From contig DASQWR010000083.1 in NCBI GenBank assembly GCA_035640155.1, forward strand, positions 1-19,899: a stretch of DNA of 19,899 nt. The letters are read 5' to 3'. Source of the stretch: JALYQB01 sp035640155. Its GTDB lineage: Bacteria > Actinomycetota > Actinomycetes > Mycobacteriales > Pseudonocardiaceae. The notes under the pieces were generated by a model that was given only the letters and a program-made list of their open reading frames with translations, was not told where the DNA came from and did not search any database. Positions 13,117-19,899 of this stretch are shown one piece after another (the first letter of the stretch is position 1; every line of letters starts with the position of its first letter). A program made the translations under genes and the position numbers.

Positions 13117-14529
13117 GTGCAGCACGGCGGCGGACCGGATGAGACTCGCCGGTTTCAGGGACCCGGCGGCGGGCGCGGCGGGCCGGACGAGACCCGCCGC
13201 CTCGGTGGGCCGGGCGGACCGGACGCCACCCGGCGCATCGGTGGACCAGCCGGCCCCGGTGGGTCACCCCCGACTCGCCGGATGGGCGCGCCCGGCGAAT
13301 CCGGTGCTCCGGACGGGCCGGTGCTCGGTGGCCGGTACCGGCTGGAGGGGCTCCTCGGGGCGGGCGGGATGGCCGACGTGCACCGCGCCACCGACCTGCG
13401 GCTGAACCGCCTCGTGGCGGTGAAGATCTTCCGCCCCGGCACCGACCCGGACGGCGAGCAGCGCTTCGACGAGGAAGCGCACACCCTGGCCAACCTCAGC
13501 CACCCCGGCCTGGTCGCCGTGCACGACTTCGGCGTCGAGGACCACCGCGCCTACCTGGTGATGGAACTGGTCGACGGCCTGACCCTGCGCGAGGTGCTCG
13601 ACCAGCAGCGGCTGCCCCTCGAGGAGGTCACCCGGATCGGCACCGACCTCGCCGACGTGCTCGCGTACGTCCACGAGCAGGGCGTGGTGCACCGCGATGT
13701 GAAGCCGTCCAACGTGCTGCTCAACCGGGACGGCCGGGTGCGCCTGGCCGACTTCGGCATCTCCCGGCTGGCCGGCGCCTCGGGCCTCACGGCCGCCGGC
13801 ACCACGATCGGCACCGCGTCCTACCTGGCTCCGGAGCAGGTGCAGGGTGACCGGGTGGGTCCCCCAGCGGATGTGTACGCGCTGGGCCTGGTCCTGCTGG
13901 AAGCGGTCACCGGGCGGGTGGAGTACCCCAACGACGACTGGGAGTCTGCCGCCGCCCGGCTGTCCACCCCCCCGGTGGTGCCCGGCGACCTGCCCGGCCG
14001 GCTGCGGCGCGCGCTGCTTGCCATGACCGAGACCGACCCGAGGAGGCGGCCCACCGCCGCGCAGGCCGCGGAGCTGCTCGCCGGTGCTGCGGCTGGTGGT
14101 GCTGTCGAGAGCGGGGTCCACGACGAGCCGCCACGGCGTTCCCACGTGGGACGGAACCTGGCGATCGTGATCGGCGGCGTCGCCCTTCTCGCGATCATCG
14201 CCGCGCTGGCGCTCGCCGGCGGCGACGACGAGCCGGTAGTAGCCCAGCCCGGCCCGACGCCCACCGCGACCGAGGAACCCGCGGATGACCCGGCAGCCGA
14301 GGATCCCGCCATCGATGACCCACCCGCGCAGGACCCGGTGGGCGACGATCCCGGCGCCGACGACGGTGGCGGGAGCTTCCCCGACTTCCCCAGCCCGCCT
14401 AGCTTCGAGGCGCCCGACCTACCGGACCTGCCGGACCTGCCGGACGCCCCGGAGCTGCCCGAGTCGGCGGGCGAGGACGCCGCGAGCGCGTGGGAGCGGT
14501 TCAAGGACTGGGTGTCCAGCTGGTTCTGA
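13117..14529 (+). CDS. membrane serine/threonine protein kinase (PknB-type)
   Basis: The 470-residue protein starts at GTG 13117 behind GGGAGGA (13107-13113). Residues 1-68 are Gly/Pro-rich with four T-R-R-hydrophobic repeats (Thr 10, 26, 38 and 53). The kinase domain follows at about 73-330: glycine loop GLLGAGGMADV, K103 in VAVKIF, HRDVKPSN at 192-199 (D194, N199), DFG at 212-214, an activation loop with several Thr (GLTAAGTTIGTASYLAPEQ). All catalytic residues are present and the R-D pair marks activation-loop phosphorylation. One membrane helix (AIVIGGVALLAIIAALALAG, about 349-368) leads to an acidic Pro-rich outer domain with D-L-P repeats and the end WERFKDWVSSWF. No PASTA domain is present. 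The sensed ligand and targets are unknown. Confidence 0.93.
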   Translation: MQHGGGPDETRRFQGPGGGRGGPDETRRLGGPGGPDATRRIGGPAGPGGSPPTRRMGAPGESGAPDGPVLGGRYRLEGLLGAGGMADVHRATDLRLNRLVAVKIFRPGTDPDGEQRFDEEAHTLANLSHPGLVAVHDFGVEDHRAYLVMELVDGLTLREVLDQQRLPLEEVTRIGTDLADVLAYVHEQGVVHRDVKPSNVLLNRDGRVRLADFGISRLAGASGLTAAGTTIGTASYLAPEQVQGDRVGPPADVYALGLVLLEAVTGRVEYPNDDWESAAARLSTPPVVPGDLPGRLRRALLAMTETDPRRRPTAAQAAELLAGAAAGGAVESGVHDEPPRRSHVGRNLAIVIGGVALLAIIAALALAGGDDEPVVAQPGPTPTATEEPADDPAAEDPAIDDPPAQDPVGDDPGADDGGGSFPDFPSPPSFEAPDLPDLPDLPDAPELPESAGEDAASAWERFKDWVSSWF

Positions 14530-14532
14530 CGG

Positions 14533-14655
14533 TCAGCCGGCGGCGGTGTGGCCGGCGATCCGGCCGAAGACGAGGGCCTCCGCGAAGTTGGTCGACGTCT
14601 GGTAGCGGCAGCCCCAGATCGAGCCGAGCTCACCTGTCGTGACTGATCCATCAGC
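14533..14655 (-). pseudogene. C-terminal remnant of FAD-binding flavoprotein
   Basis: On the minus strand the frame reads GSVTTGELGSIWGCRYQTS, then TNFAEALVFGRIAGHTAAG and TGA at 14533-14535. The end motif N-x-x-E-A-L-V-F-G-R-I-A-G is the typical C-terminus of FAD-binding oxidoreductases of the fumarate reductase/ketosteroid dehydrogenase group, where it contacts FAD. The frame is closed by TGA about ten codons further up, and no other part of such a gene is nearby. It is therefore a leftover 3' fragment, between the kinase and the DUF5996 gene. Confidence 0.55.
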
Positions 14656-15597
14656 TCATCGAGGCGCGGCTCGCCTCTCGGGGTCGTCCTCGAGCGCGGC
14701 TCGGTCCCAGCGTCCGTGCTCGGCGGCGGCTTCATAGGTGGTTTGCAGGAAATCGAGCAGCGTCCGGTCGGGGTCGGCTGCGGTGCGGACTGCCTCATAG
14801 GGCAGCTGGAACTGTCCGGCAGCCGGGCTGTAGGAGGCAGCGTCGGGGAGTACCGGGTGGTCGGCGAAGCCGTCCGGTTCGGGGTAGGCGTAGGCGTAGA
14901 AGGCACCCTCCTCACCGCCGCCGGGCCAGAAGCCGCAGCTGGACAGCTCGTGCGAGTAGCCCTCCACCATCACCCAGTCCGGGCAGTTGGGTGCCCCACC
15001 AGGGTGGGTGGGAGCGGTGCGACCGGAGAAGCGGGTCAGCGCCATGTCGAAGCTGCCCCAGAAGAAGTGCACCGGGCTGACCTTGCCGATGAACCGGGAG
15101 CGGAACTGGCAGAGCACCCGGTGGGCCTGCACCAGCTGGCGCCAGAACAGGTGCGCGGCGTTGGAGTCGTAGGAGGCATGCTCATAATCGTCCTCGAACG
15201 GGATCGCGCGCTCGACCTCGGTGGGGGTGGTCCTGATCGGCACGTCGAGGTCGAGCTCCCGCAACGCCGCGGTGGTCTCCAGGTAGAGCTGGGCCACCGG
15301 CTTCGGTGCCAGTGCGACGGTTCGCTGCGCGCCGCTGCTGTCGCGGATGCGCAGTTGGTGGTCGCAGAAGTCGAACTCCATGTCGAAGGTGCGCTGACCG
15401 TGCGGGATCGCCGCGGTCGTCAACCCGCGGGCAGAGACGTAGAGCGTGACCTGCCACCAGTGGTTGATCATTGGCGCCTGGGCGAGGCGGATCTTCCCCA
15501 CGATCTGGCTCCACATGTGCAGCGTGTCGCGGGTTTTTGCCCACTCGTCTACCCGCAGCGCGGGCCAGTCCTCCCGTCGATGCGGCACCTCGGTCAT
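14656..15597 (-). CDS. DUF5996 family protein
   Basis: The 313-residue protein matches the DUF5996 family in length and motifs: WPALRVDEWAKTRDTLHMWSQIVGKIR at residues 12-38, then INHWWQVTLYVSARGLTT, FDMEFDFCDHQL, SPVHFFWGSFDMALTRFSG and SCGFWPGGGEEGAFYAY. Such proteins are widespread in bacteria, soluble and without assigned activity; the conserved Trp and His residues suggest an enzyme or ligand-binding fold. ATG 15597 has GGGAGGTG shortly upstream and is convincing. It stands alone, with the flavoprotein remnant at its 3' end. Confidence 0.9.
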   Translation of the reverse strand: MTEVPHRREDWPALRVDEWAKTRDTLHMWSQIVGKIRLAQAPMINHWWQVTLYVSARGLTTAAIPHGQRTFDMEFDFCDHQLRIRDSSGAQRTVALAPKPVAQLYLETTAALRELDLDVPIRTTPTEVERAIPFEDDYEHASYDSNAAHLFWRQLVQAHRVLCQFRSRFIGKVSPVHFFWGSFDMALTRFSGRTAPTHPGGAPNCPDWVMVEGYSHELSSCGFWPGGGEEGAFYAYAYPEPDGFADHPVLPDAASYSPAAGQFQLPYEAVRTAADPDRTLLDFLQTTYEAAAEHGRWDRAALEDDPERRAAPR

Positions 15598-16084
15598 CTC
15601 TTTTCACCTCCCGCCTGCCCGGTTGGCGTCAACTGCCGGCACCGGCTTGCAACCGGATACACGCAAACACGTCTCAAATTGGCTGTGGATCACGTCTAGG
15701 TTCGGGACGCTACCCCATTTAGACCTGGACGTCGTGGAGCCCCGAGCGGTTGGAGGGGTGTCGGACATCGGGGCAAGTCAGCTCGCCGTCCTGGTCAGCG
15801 CCGCCAGTGGGCTGGCCGCCCGCAGCGGTAGAGGGTGTGCAGGGCCGCCCAGTGTTGGGGCGCCAGGTCACGGACCACGGCGCGGTGATCGATGCCGTGG
15901 TCGGCGAGCCAGGCCCGAGCGCTTCTGCGGGAAAGGCGGAGCAGGGCGAACTCGACCCAGGGACCGGCCGAACCAGCCAACCGATATAGCCGCAGGCTGC
16001 GAGCCCTGCTCACGGGCCGAAGCTGTGCTGGTTGCACGTGCGGTCGCGACGCTCCTCGCCCTTCCGACGTCCACCGCTGCCATC
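15598..16084. other. gap without confident gene; weak minus-strand frame inside
   Basis: Nearly 490 bases lie between the DUF5996 start and the TetR stop. The first 200 bases are relatively AT-rich for this window (for example around 15655-15720) and probably include the DUF5996 promoter. A minus-strand frame at 15795-16037 would encode 80 residues ending ALHTLYRCGRPAHWRR with a helical middle; it has no recognised family, no strong ribosome binding site and could be a fragment of a lost gene or chance. Nothing else was seen. Confidence 0.4.
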
Positions 16085-16687
16085 TCAGCGGATCCGGGTT
16101 CCGAGATGCAGGAGATCGAGCAGCGCGGTCGTCGCCTGCTGGAGATCGAACGTCGGGTCGTCGAGGTACTCGGCGATCACCCCGTCGATGGCTCCTCCGA
16201 GGATGATCGCGGTGGTTCTCGGCTCGAGCTCGGTTTGGAGGTGTCCCGAGGTCTGGGCCGCCGAGATCAGGTCCGCGAGGGGTTTCCAGCGGGCCGGGCG
16301 GTCCGCGCGGTCGCGAATCCCGGTGCGGTGGTCGTCGAGGCTCTCCACGATCATCCGCATGTGTGCCGGGTGCTGCGCCAGGTACCCGATCAGCGCGGAT
16401 ACGTAGGCGTCGACGGCGTCGGCCGGGGTCCGGGCGGCCTCGATCCGCCGCCCCACGTACTCGGTCATCGAGGTCATGACGTGGTCATAAGCCATCCGGA
16501 TCAGGGCGTTCTTCGACGGGAAGTGATAGAGGACCGCGGCCTTGGTGATTCCGGCGGCGTCGGCGATGCGTTGCAACGAGGACCGTGCGTAGCCGACCTC
16601 GGCGACCAGGTCGATGGTCACCGTCACGAGCTGCTGGCGGCGAGCGCGCTCGGTGAAGGTCTCCCGCCCGGCGGCGTCGGGGCTCAC
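16085..16687 (-). CDS. TetR/AcrR-family transcriptional repressor
   Basis: The 200-residue regulator has its helix-turn-helix at about residues 30-57 (VGYARSSLQRIADAAGITKAAVLYHFPSKNALI), the standard TetR_N pattern, followed by a helical ligand-binding domain (EYVGRRIEAARTPADAVDAY, then HPAHMRMIVESLDDH, and AIILGGAIDGVIAEYLDDP). GTG 16687 overlaps the stop of the alpha/beta hydrolase gene by four bases (GTGA), so both are translated from one mRNA. The frame is open far upstream, but that part is antisense-like sequence inside the hydrolase gene. The palindrome upstream of the hydrolase (17737-17760) is the likely operator, making this an autorepressed two-gene operon. The inducer is unknown. 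Confidence 0.93.
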   Translation of the reverse strand: MSPDAAGRETFTERARRQQLVTVTIDLVAEVGYARSSLQRIADAAGITKAAVLYHFPSKNALIRMAYDHVMTSMTEYVGRRIEAARTPADAVDAYVSALIGYLAQHPAHMRMIVESLDDHRTGIRDRADRPARWKPLADLISAAQTSGHLQTELEPRTTAIILGGAIDGVIAEYLDDPTFDLQQATTALLDLLHLGTRIR

Positions 16688-17727
16688 CGACTGGCCCGGG
16701 CGAGGAAGGTGCCGACGTCGTTCGCGATCTGTTGCGGGTACTCGCCGTTGATAGCGTGTGACGCATCGGGGTAGACGATCACCGTGCCGTGGCGCAGGGT
16801 GCGCCGGGCGCGATCGGCGGCGGCCGCGGAGTCGTGCATGACCGACCGGCCGGCCATGATGACCAGTACGGGCACCCGGATGCCGGCCAGGGTCTCCTCG
16901 GGGAACGGGGTGATCGTCGACGGCAGTTTCAGTGCGTAGGTCTGCATGCCGGCCTCGATCATGTCGGCGAGCGGGACCTGCTTCACCGGGGCTCCGTTCG
17001 CGGTCCAGCTGTTGAAGCTGTCGCGCCAGCTCTTGGGGAACCAGGACACCGACGCCGGGATCGAGCGGACCACCGCCTCGACCGACATCGGCGCAAACGT
17101 CGCCGCTGGGTCCAGCACGCTGACGCTGGCGATCTTGTCCGGCTGCCGGGCGGCGAGGTTCATCGCGGTCCAGCCGCCGATGGAGACCCCAAACAGGTTC
17201 AGCTTCGGCTCGGGCAGCCCGGCGAGCGCCTGGTGCAGCCACCGGGCCTGGTCGTCGTCATTCTCGATCGGGCGGTCCTGCACCGAGGCGCCCGGCTCGC
17301 CCAGCAGATCGACCGTATACACGGTGCGGAGACTGCGCAGCGACGGGAGATTGTCGGCCCAGACCGGGGACGCCGACGCCCGACCTGGGAGCAGTACCAG
17401 CGGGCTGAGCTCGGGCGAGGCACCCTCGAAGCGGTAGAACCGCACCACGCCGTAGTCAGTGCGCACGTCGAGGGTCGAGTCCGGGGGTGGCAGGGCGCGC
17501 ATGGCCCGCTCGTAGGTGGCCATGAACCGGTCGCGCCCCTGCGCCGAGGCGAAGTGGCCGACCGGTGAGGTGTCCCGCAGCGCGAGCCCGACGACCATCA
17601 CGACCAGGGCCAGCGCTCCGGCGACCTTCCAGCGCCGCGCCCGGCGCCCGACCCGCCGGGACGGCGCGGACCCTGCGTGCGGGCTCTTGGGTTCGCGTTC
17701 TCCGGTGTCCGCCAGATCGATCTTCAT
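16684..17727 (-). CDS. membrane-anchored alpha/beta hydrolase
   Basis: The 347-residue protein has a basic N-terminus (RRVGRRARRWK), one membrane helix or signal anchor (VAGALALVVMVVGLALR, about residues 35-51), and an alpha/beta hydrolase domain. The oxyanion-side motif SPLVLLPGRASASPVW and the nucleophile elbow GVSIGGW (S182) are clear; the acid is probably in VLVIMAGRSVMHD and the His in YPDASHAINGEYP near the C-terminus. It would be tethered outside the membrane or secreted. ATG 17727 has AAGGAGGGG directly upstream, an excellent site. It is coupled to the TetR gene at its 3' end. The substrate is unknown; esterase or dehalogenase-like activities are possible. Confidence 0.9.
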   Translation of the reverse strand: MKIDLADTGEREPKSPHAGSAPSRRVGRRARRWKVAGALALVVMVVGLALRDTSPVGHFASAQGRDRFMATYERAMRALPPPDSTLDVRTDYGVVRFYRFEGASPELSPLVLLPGRASASPVWADNLPSLRSLRTVYTVDLLGEPGASVQDRPIENDDDQARWLHQALAGLPEPKLNLFGVSIGGWTAMNLAARQPDKIASVSVLDPAATFAPMSVEAVVRSIPASVSWFPKSWRDSFNSWTANGAPVKQVPLADMIEAGMQTYALKLPSTITPFPEETLAGIRVPVLVIMAGRSVMHDSAAAADRARRTLRHGTVIVYPDASHAINGEYPQQIANDVGTFLARASR

Positions 17728-17736
17728 GTCCCCTCC

Positions 17737-17760
17737 TTTACCGACCGATCGGTCGATAAA
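17737..17760 (-). promoter_or_regulatory. palindromic TetR-type operator
   Basis: The core CGACCGATCGGTCG (17742-17755) is a perfect 14-bp palindrome, extended by TTTA/TAAA arms to 24 bp with one mismatched pair. It lies between the promoter and the ribosome binding site of the hydrolase-TetR operon. The form is typical of TetR-family operators, so autorepression by the coupled TetR protein is the simplest reading. Confidence 0.75.
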
Positions 17761-17788
17761 CCTACCATATGGTTAGCCTACGTGTCGA
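17759..17788 (-). promoter_or_regulatory. sigma-70-like promoter of hydrolase-tetR operon
   Basis: On the minus strand TCGACA (17783-17788) and TAGGTT (17759-17764) are spaced by 18 bases and resemble -35 and -10 elements. The -10 overlaps the edge of the palindromic operator, and a second small palindrome, ACCATATGGT, lies in the spacer (17764-17773). Binding at the operator would block the promoter and transcript start. Confidence 0.5.
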
Positions 17789-17893
17789 GTGCGCCCGAGC
17801 CGACCTCGCGTCGTCACGATGAGGCGACCGCCAGCGCGGCGAATGGTTCACAGCTGGCGCTTCGCGGACGGGCGGCGACGACGGCACCGCCTT

Positions 17894-19465
17894 CTATCCC
17901 TCGCTCGTCCCGCCTCCAGCGCGCTGCCGAGCTAGCGCCTGGTCCCGGACCAGCGACCGGTACAGCGACCAGCAGATCGCGACCATCAGCACCGCGAAGG
18001 GTGTCGCGGCGAGGATGGCGCCGTTCTGCAGCGCGTCGAGCCCACCTGCGATGAGCAGGATCGCGGCCAGTGCCGCCATGATCAGGCCCCAGGTGAGCCG
18101 GCTGGTCCGGGGTGGGTTCAGGCCAGCACCGGACATGCTGCCGAGCACCACGGTGCCCGCGTCGGCGCCTGCGATGAAGAAGATCCAGACCAGGAACAGT
18201 GCCAGGATCGCGGTGATCAGGAAACCCGGGTACTGCTCGAGGAACCGGAACATCGCGAGCGCCTCGTCCTGTTCGGCAGCCGCATTGATCTGACCGCCCA
18301 GCCGGTTGTCCAGCTCGATGCCCGAGGAACCGAGCACCGAGAACCAGATCATGCTGAAGAGGCTGGGGGCCGCGAGCACGCCCACGATGAACTCCCGGAT
18401 CGTGCGGCCCCGGGAGATGCGGGCGATGAACGTGCCCACGTAGGGAGCCCACGCGATCCAGGTCGCCCAGAAGAAGATCGTCCACTCGCCCAGCCACTGG
18501 CTGGATTCCATCGGGCTGGTCCGCAGGCTCATCGGGACGAGGTTGGCGAGGTAGCCGCCGATTTCCTGGGTGAAGAAGTTGAGCTGCAGCAGGGTCGGGC
18601 CCGCGACGAAGACGTACAAGAGCAGGACGACGGCCAGCACCATGCTCGACTGGCTCAGGTAGCTGATGCCCCTGTCGATCGGGGTCGACGCCGACAGCAG
18701 GTACGCCACCGCCGTCAGTGAAATGATCACTAGCTGCAGCAGGGTTCCGCTGGGCAGCCCGAACACCTCGCCCAACCCGGCGTTGATCTGCAGCGTGCCC
18801 AGCCCCAGCGAGACCGCGACGCCGAACAATGTCGCGATGACCGCGAGCACGTCGACCGCCTTGCCGATGGGACCGTCCACCCTGGATCCGAGCAGCGGCC
18901 GCAGCACACCGCTGATCCGCAGGCTCGGCATGCCCTTGTTGAAGCTGAAGTAAGCGACGGCGAGCCCGACCACGGCGTAGATCGCCCACGGATGCAGCGT
19001 CCAGTGGAAGAAGGAGTACTGCATCCCGAGGCTGGCCGCGTCGGGAGTGCTCGCGGTGGTGAGCCCCGGCGGAGGGTTCCGGTAGTGCATCACCGGCTCC
19101 GCCACGCCCCAGAACAGCAGGCCGATCCCCATGCCGGCCTGGAACAGCATGGCGAACCACGGGAACAGCCGGAACTCCGGCTTCGCGTCCGGCCCACCGA
19201 GCCGGATCTTGCCGTAGCGGCTGAACGCGAGGACCAGCACGAAGGCGAGGAACAGGGTGGTCAGCAGCAGGTACAGCCAGCCGAGCCCGGCGACGATGCC
19301 GTCGACGACCGAGCTCAGCGCGGTGGTGAACGGCTCGGTGAACAGCACGCCGACGCCGACGAACGCCACCGAGATGCCCACCGATACGAAGAAGACCGTA
19401 CCGAACTGGCGGCCCGCCTCGTCGGAACCACCACGAGTTGCCTGGTCTTGCCGGGTGTCCGCCAT
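17894..19465 (-). CDS. BCCT family betaine/carnitine/choline transporter
   Basis: The 523-residue protein is a complete BCCT carrier with about 12 membrane helices. Signature parts are the substrate-site helix GMGIGLLFWGVAEPVMHY, FFHWTLHPWAIYAVVGLAVAYF and the conserved WATWIAWAPYVGTFIARISRGR, REFIVGVL. These transporters take up glycine betaine, choline or related osmolytes with Na+ or H+; the substrate cannot be told here. ATG 19465 (MADTRQDQATRGG) is chosen because the first helix begins about 20 residues later; the frame is open upstream to 19771 but reads as non-coding. GGAAGGA lies about ten bases before the ATG. The acidic or basic C-terminal osmosensory extension seen in BetP is absent. 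Confidence 0.95.
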   Translation of the reverse strand: MADTRQDQATRGGSDEAGRQFGTVFFVSVGISVAFVGVGVLFTEPFTTALSSVVDGIVAGLGWLYLLLTTLFLAFVLVLAFSRYGKIRLGGPDAKPEFRLFPWFAMLFQAGMGIGLLFWGVAEPVMHYRNPPPGLTTASTPDAASLGMQYSFFHWTLHPWAIYAVVGLAVAYFSFNKGMPSLRISGVLRPLLGSRVDGPIGKAVDVLAVIATLFGVAVSLGLGTLQINAGLGEVFGLPSGTLLQLVIISLTAVAYLLSASTPIDRGISYLSQSSMVLAVVLLLYVFVAGPTLLQLNFFTQEIGGYLANLVPMSLRTSPMESSQWLGEWTIFFWATWIAWAPYVGTFIARISRGRTIREFIVGVLAAPSLFSMIWFSVLGSSGIELDNRLGGQINAAAEQDEALAMFRFLEQYPGFLITAILALFLVWIFFIAGADAGTVVLGSMSGAGLNPPRTSRLTWGLIMAALAAILLIAGGLDALQNGAILAATPFAVLMVAICWSLYRSLVRDQALARQRAGGGTSEG

Positions 19466-19585
19466 GCCTCGCACATCCTTCCCGGCCGGCCGCGCCACCT
19501 GGGGCGCTTGTCCTTCGCGGCGGCGACACCCCCCGCCAGGCCACCGACCCATGAGCGAGCCGTCCCTGATCATAGGTTCATCGAC

Positions 19586-19899
19586 GTGACCGTTACACGC
19601 TCGATCGTCTTGTTTCATCGTGGCCGCGCTGGCCGAGATCGGCGGTGCCTGGCTGGTCTGGCAAGGCGTGCGTGAGCAACGCGGCCTGCTCTGGGTCGGC
19701 GCCGGCGTCCTCGCCCTGGGCCTGTACGGGTTCGTGGCCACACTGCAGCCCGACGCGGACTTCGGGCGCATCCTCGCCGCGTACGGCGGGATCTTCGTCG
19801 CCGGATCGCTGACCTGGGGAATCGTGGTGGACGGGTTCCAACCCGACCGCTATGACGTAACCGGCGCCCTGATCTGCCTGCTCGGCGTCGCCGTGATCA
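19586..19899 (+). pseudogene. YnfA/UPF0060 family membrane protein, apparent frameshift, truncated by window end
   Basis: From GTG 19586 the residues VTVTRSIVL match the start of a YnfA (UPF0060) protein, but the frame then changes: the rest of the family pattern (FIVAALAEIGGAWLVWQGVR, then GLYGFVATLQPDADFGRILAAYGG, then GSLTWGIVVDGFQPDRYDVTGA) continues only after removing one T from TTT at 19613-19615. The family is about 110 residues of four membrane helices, and only its last few residues are beyond the window. A real frameshift, a sequencing error, or a short-start variant from GTG 19620 are all possible. The function of the family is not well defined; it is a small inner-membrane protein. 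Confidence 0.7.

Noticed and set aside
13107..13330. Possibility that the kinase starts later, near Y74, and the T-R-R repeats are untranslated
   Set aside because: GTG 13117 has a strong ribosome binding site, no good start lies just before the kinase domain, and the repeats keep frame at the protein level.
13821..14915. A 364-codon minus-strand frame rich in Ser/Pro opposite the kinase ectodomain
   Set aside because: Antisense of the D-P repeat region; no domain, and it overlaps the DUF5996 gene end.
17814..19544. A 576-codon minus-strand open frame overlapping the BCCT gene
   Set aside because: It is the neighbouring frame of the same strand; the translation is Arg/Gly-rich without helices, whereas the BCCT frame has all family motifs.

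Overview
The window is high-GC actinobacterial DNA, most likely from a Pseudonocardia-like member of the Pseudonocardiaceae. This rests on strong codon bias, frequent GTG starts, an XRE/DUF5753-DUF397 pair, an ECF sigma factor followed by a VOC protein, a membrane Ser/Thr kinase and a DUF5996 protein. The organism assignment is inference from gene content only. No rRNA, tRNA, CRISPR array or intact mobile element was seen.

Left third (1-5463) is an accessory region. It holds the start of an AbiEii-like nucleotidyltransferase that breaks off into a reversed, frameshifted VapC remnant. Next comes a small minus-strand operon (165-, 38- and 116-residue products) divergent from an XRE/DUF5753 regulator and its DUF397 partner. 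Two near-identical TTGCA-N5-TGCAA sites lie upstream of the two regulator genes. Then follow a toxin-antitoxin wreck (a DUF433-like antitoxin head with an in-frame TGA, fused to a DUF5615-type PIN-like toxin), an APH(6)-like aminoglycoside phosphotransferase, an 88-residue Cys-containing protein, and an intact VapBC pair that looks leaderless. Damaged toxin and antitoxin pieces sit beside intact ones, as in a region of repeated gain and decay.

Middle (5587-9726) holds housekeeping and stress genes. An ECF sigma factor is coupled by an ATGA overlap to a double glyoxalase (VOC) protein. Convergent to these is a SHOCT membrane protein, separated by a 15-bp perfect inverted repeat, then a DUF4383 membrane protein, then a divergent SDR-DUF2867 protein.

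From 9744 to about 13007 a minus-strand biotin operon runs MFS transporter, bioF, bioD, preceded by a site resembling a BirA operator. The MFS gene has no usable start codon for its first membrane segment. bioA and bioB are not in the window. Divergent from it is a membrane Ser/Thr kinase with four T-R-R-hydrophobic repeats ahead of the kinase domain.

Right part (14533-19899) holds a flavoprotein C-terminal remnant, a DUF5996 protein, an ordinary-looking gap, an anchored alpha/beta hydrolase coupled to a TetR regulator behind a near-perfect palindromic operator, a BCCT transporter, and a YnfA-family gene that appears frameshifted and is cut by the window end.
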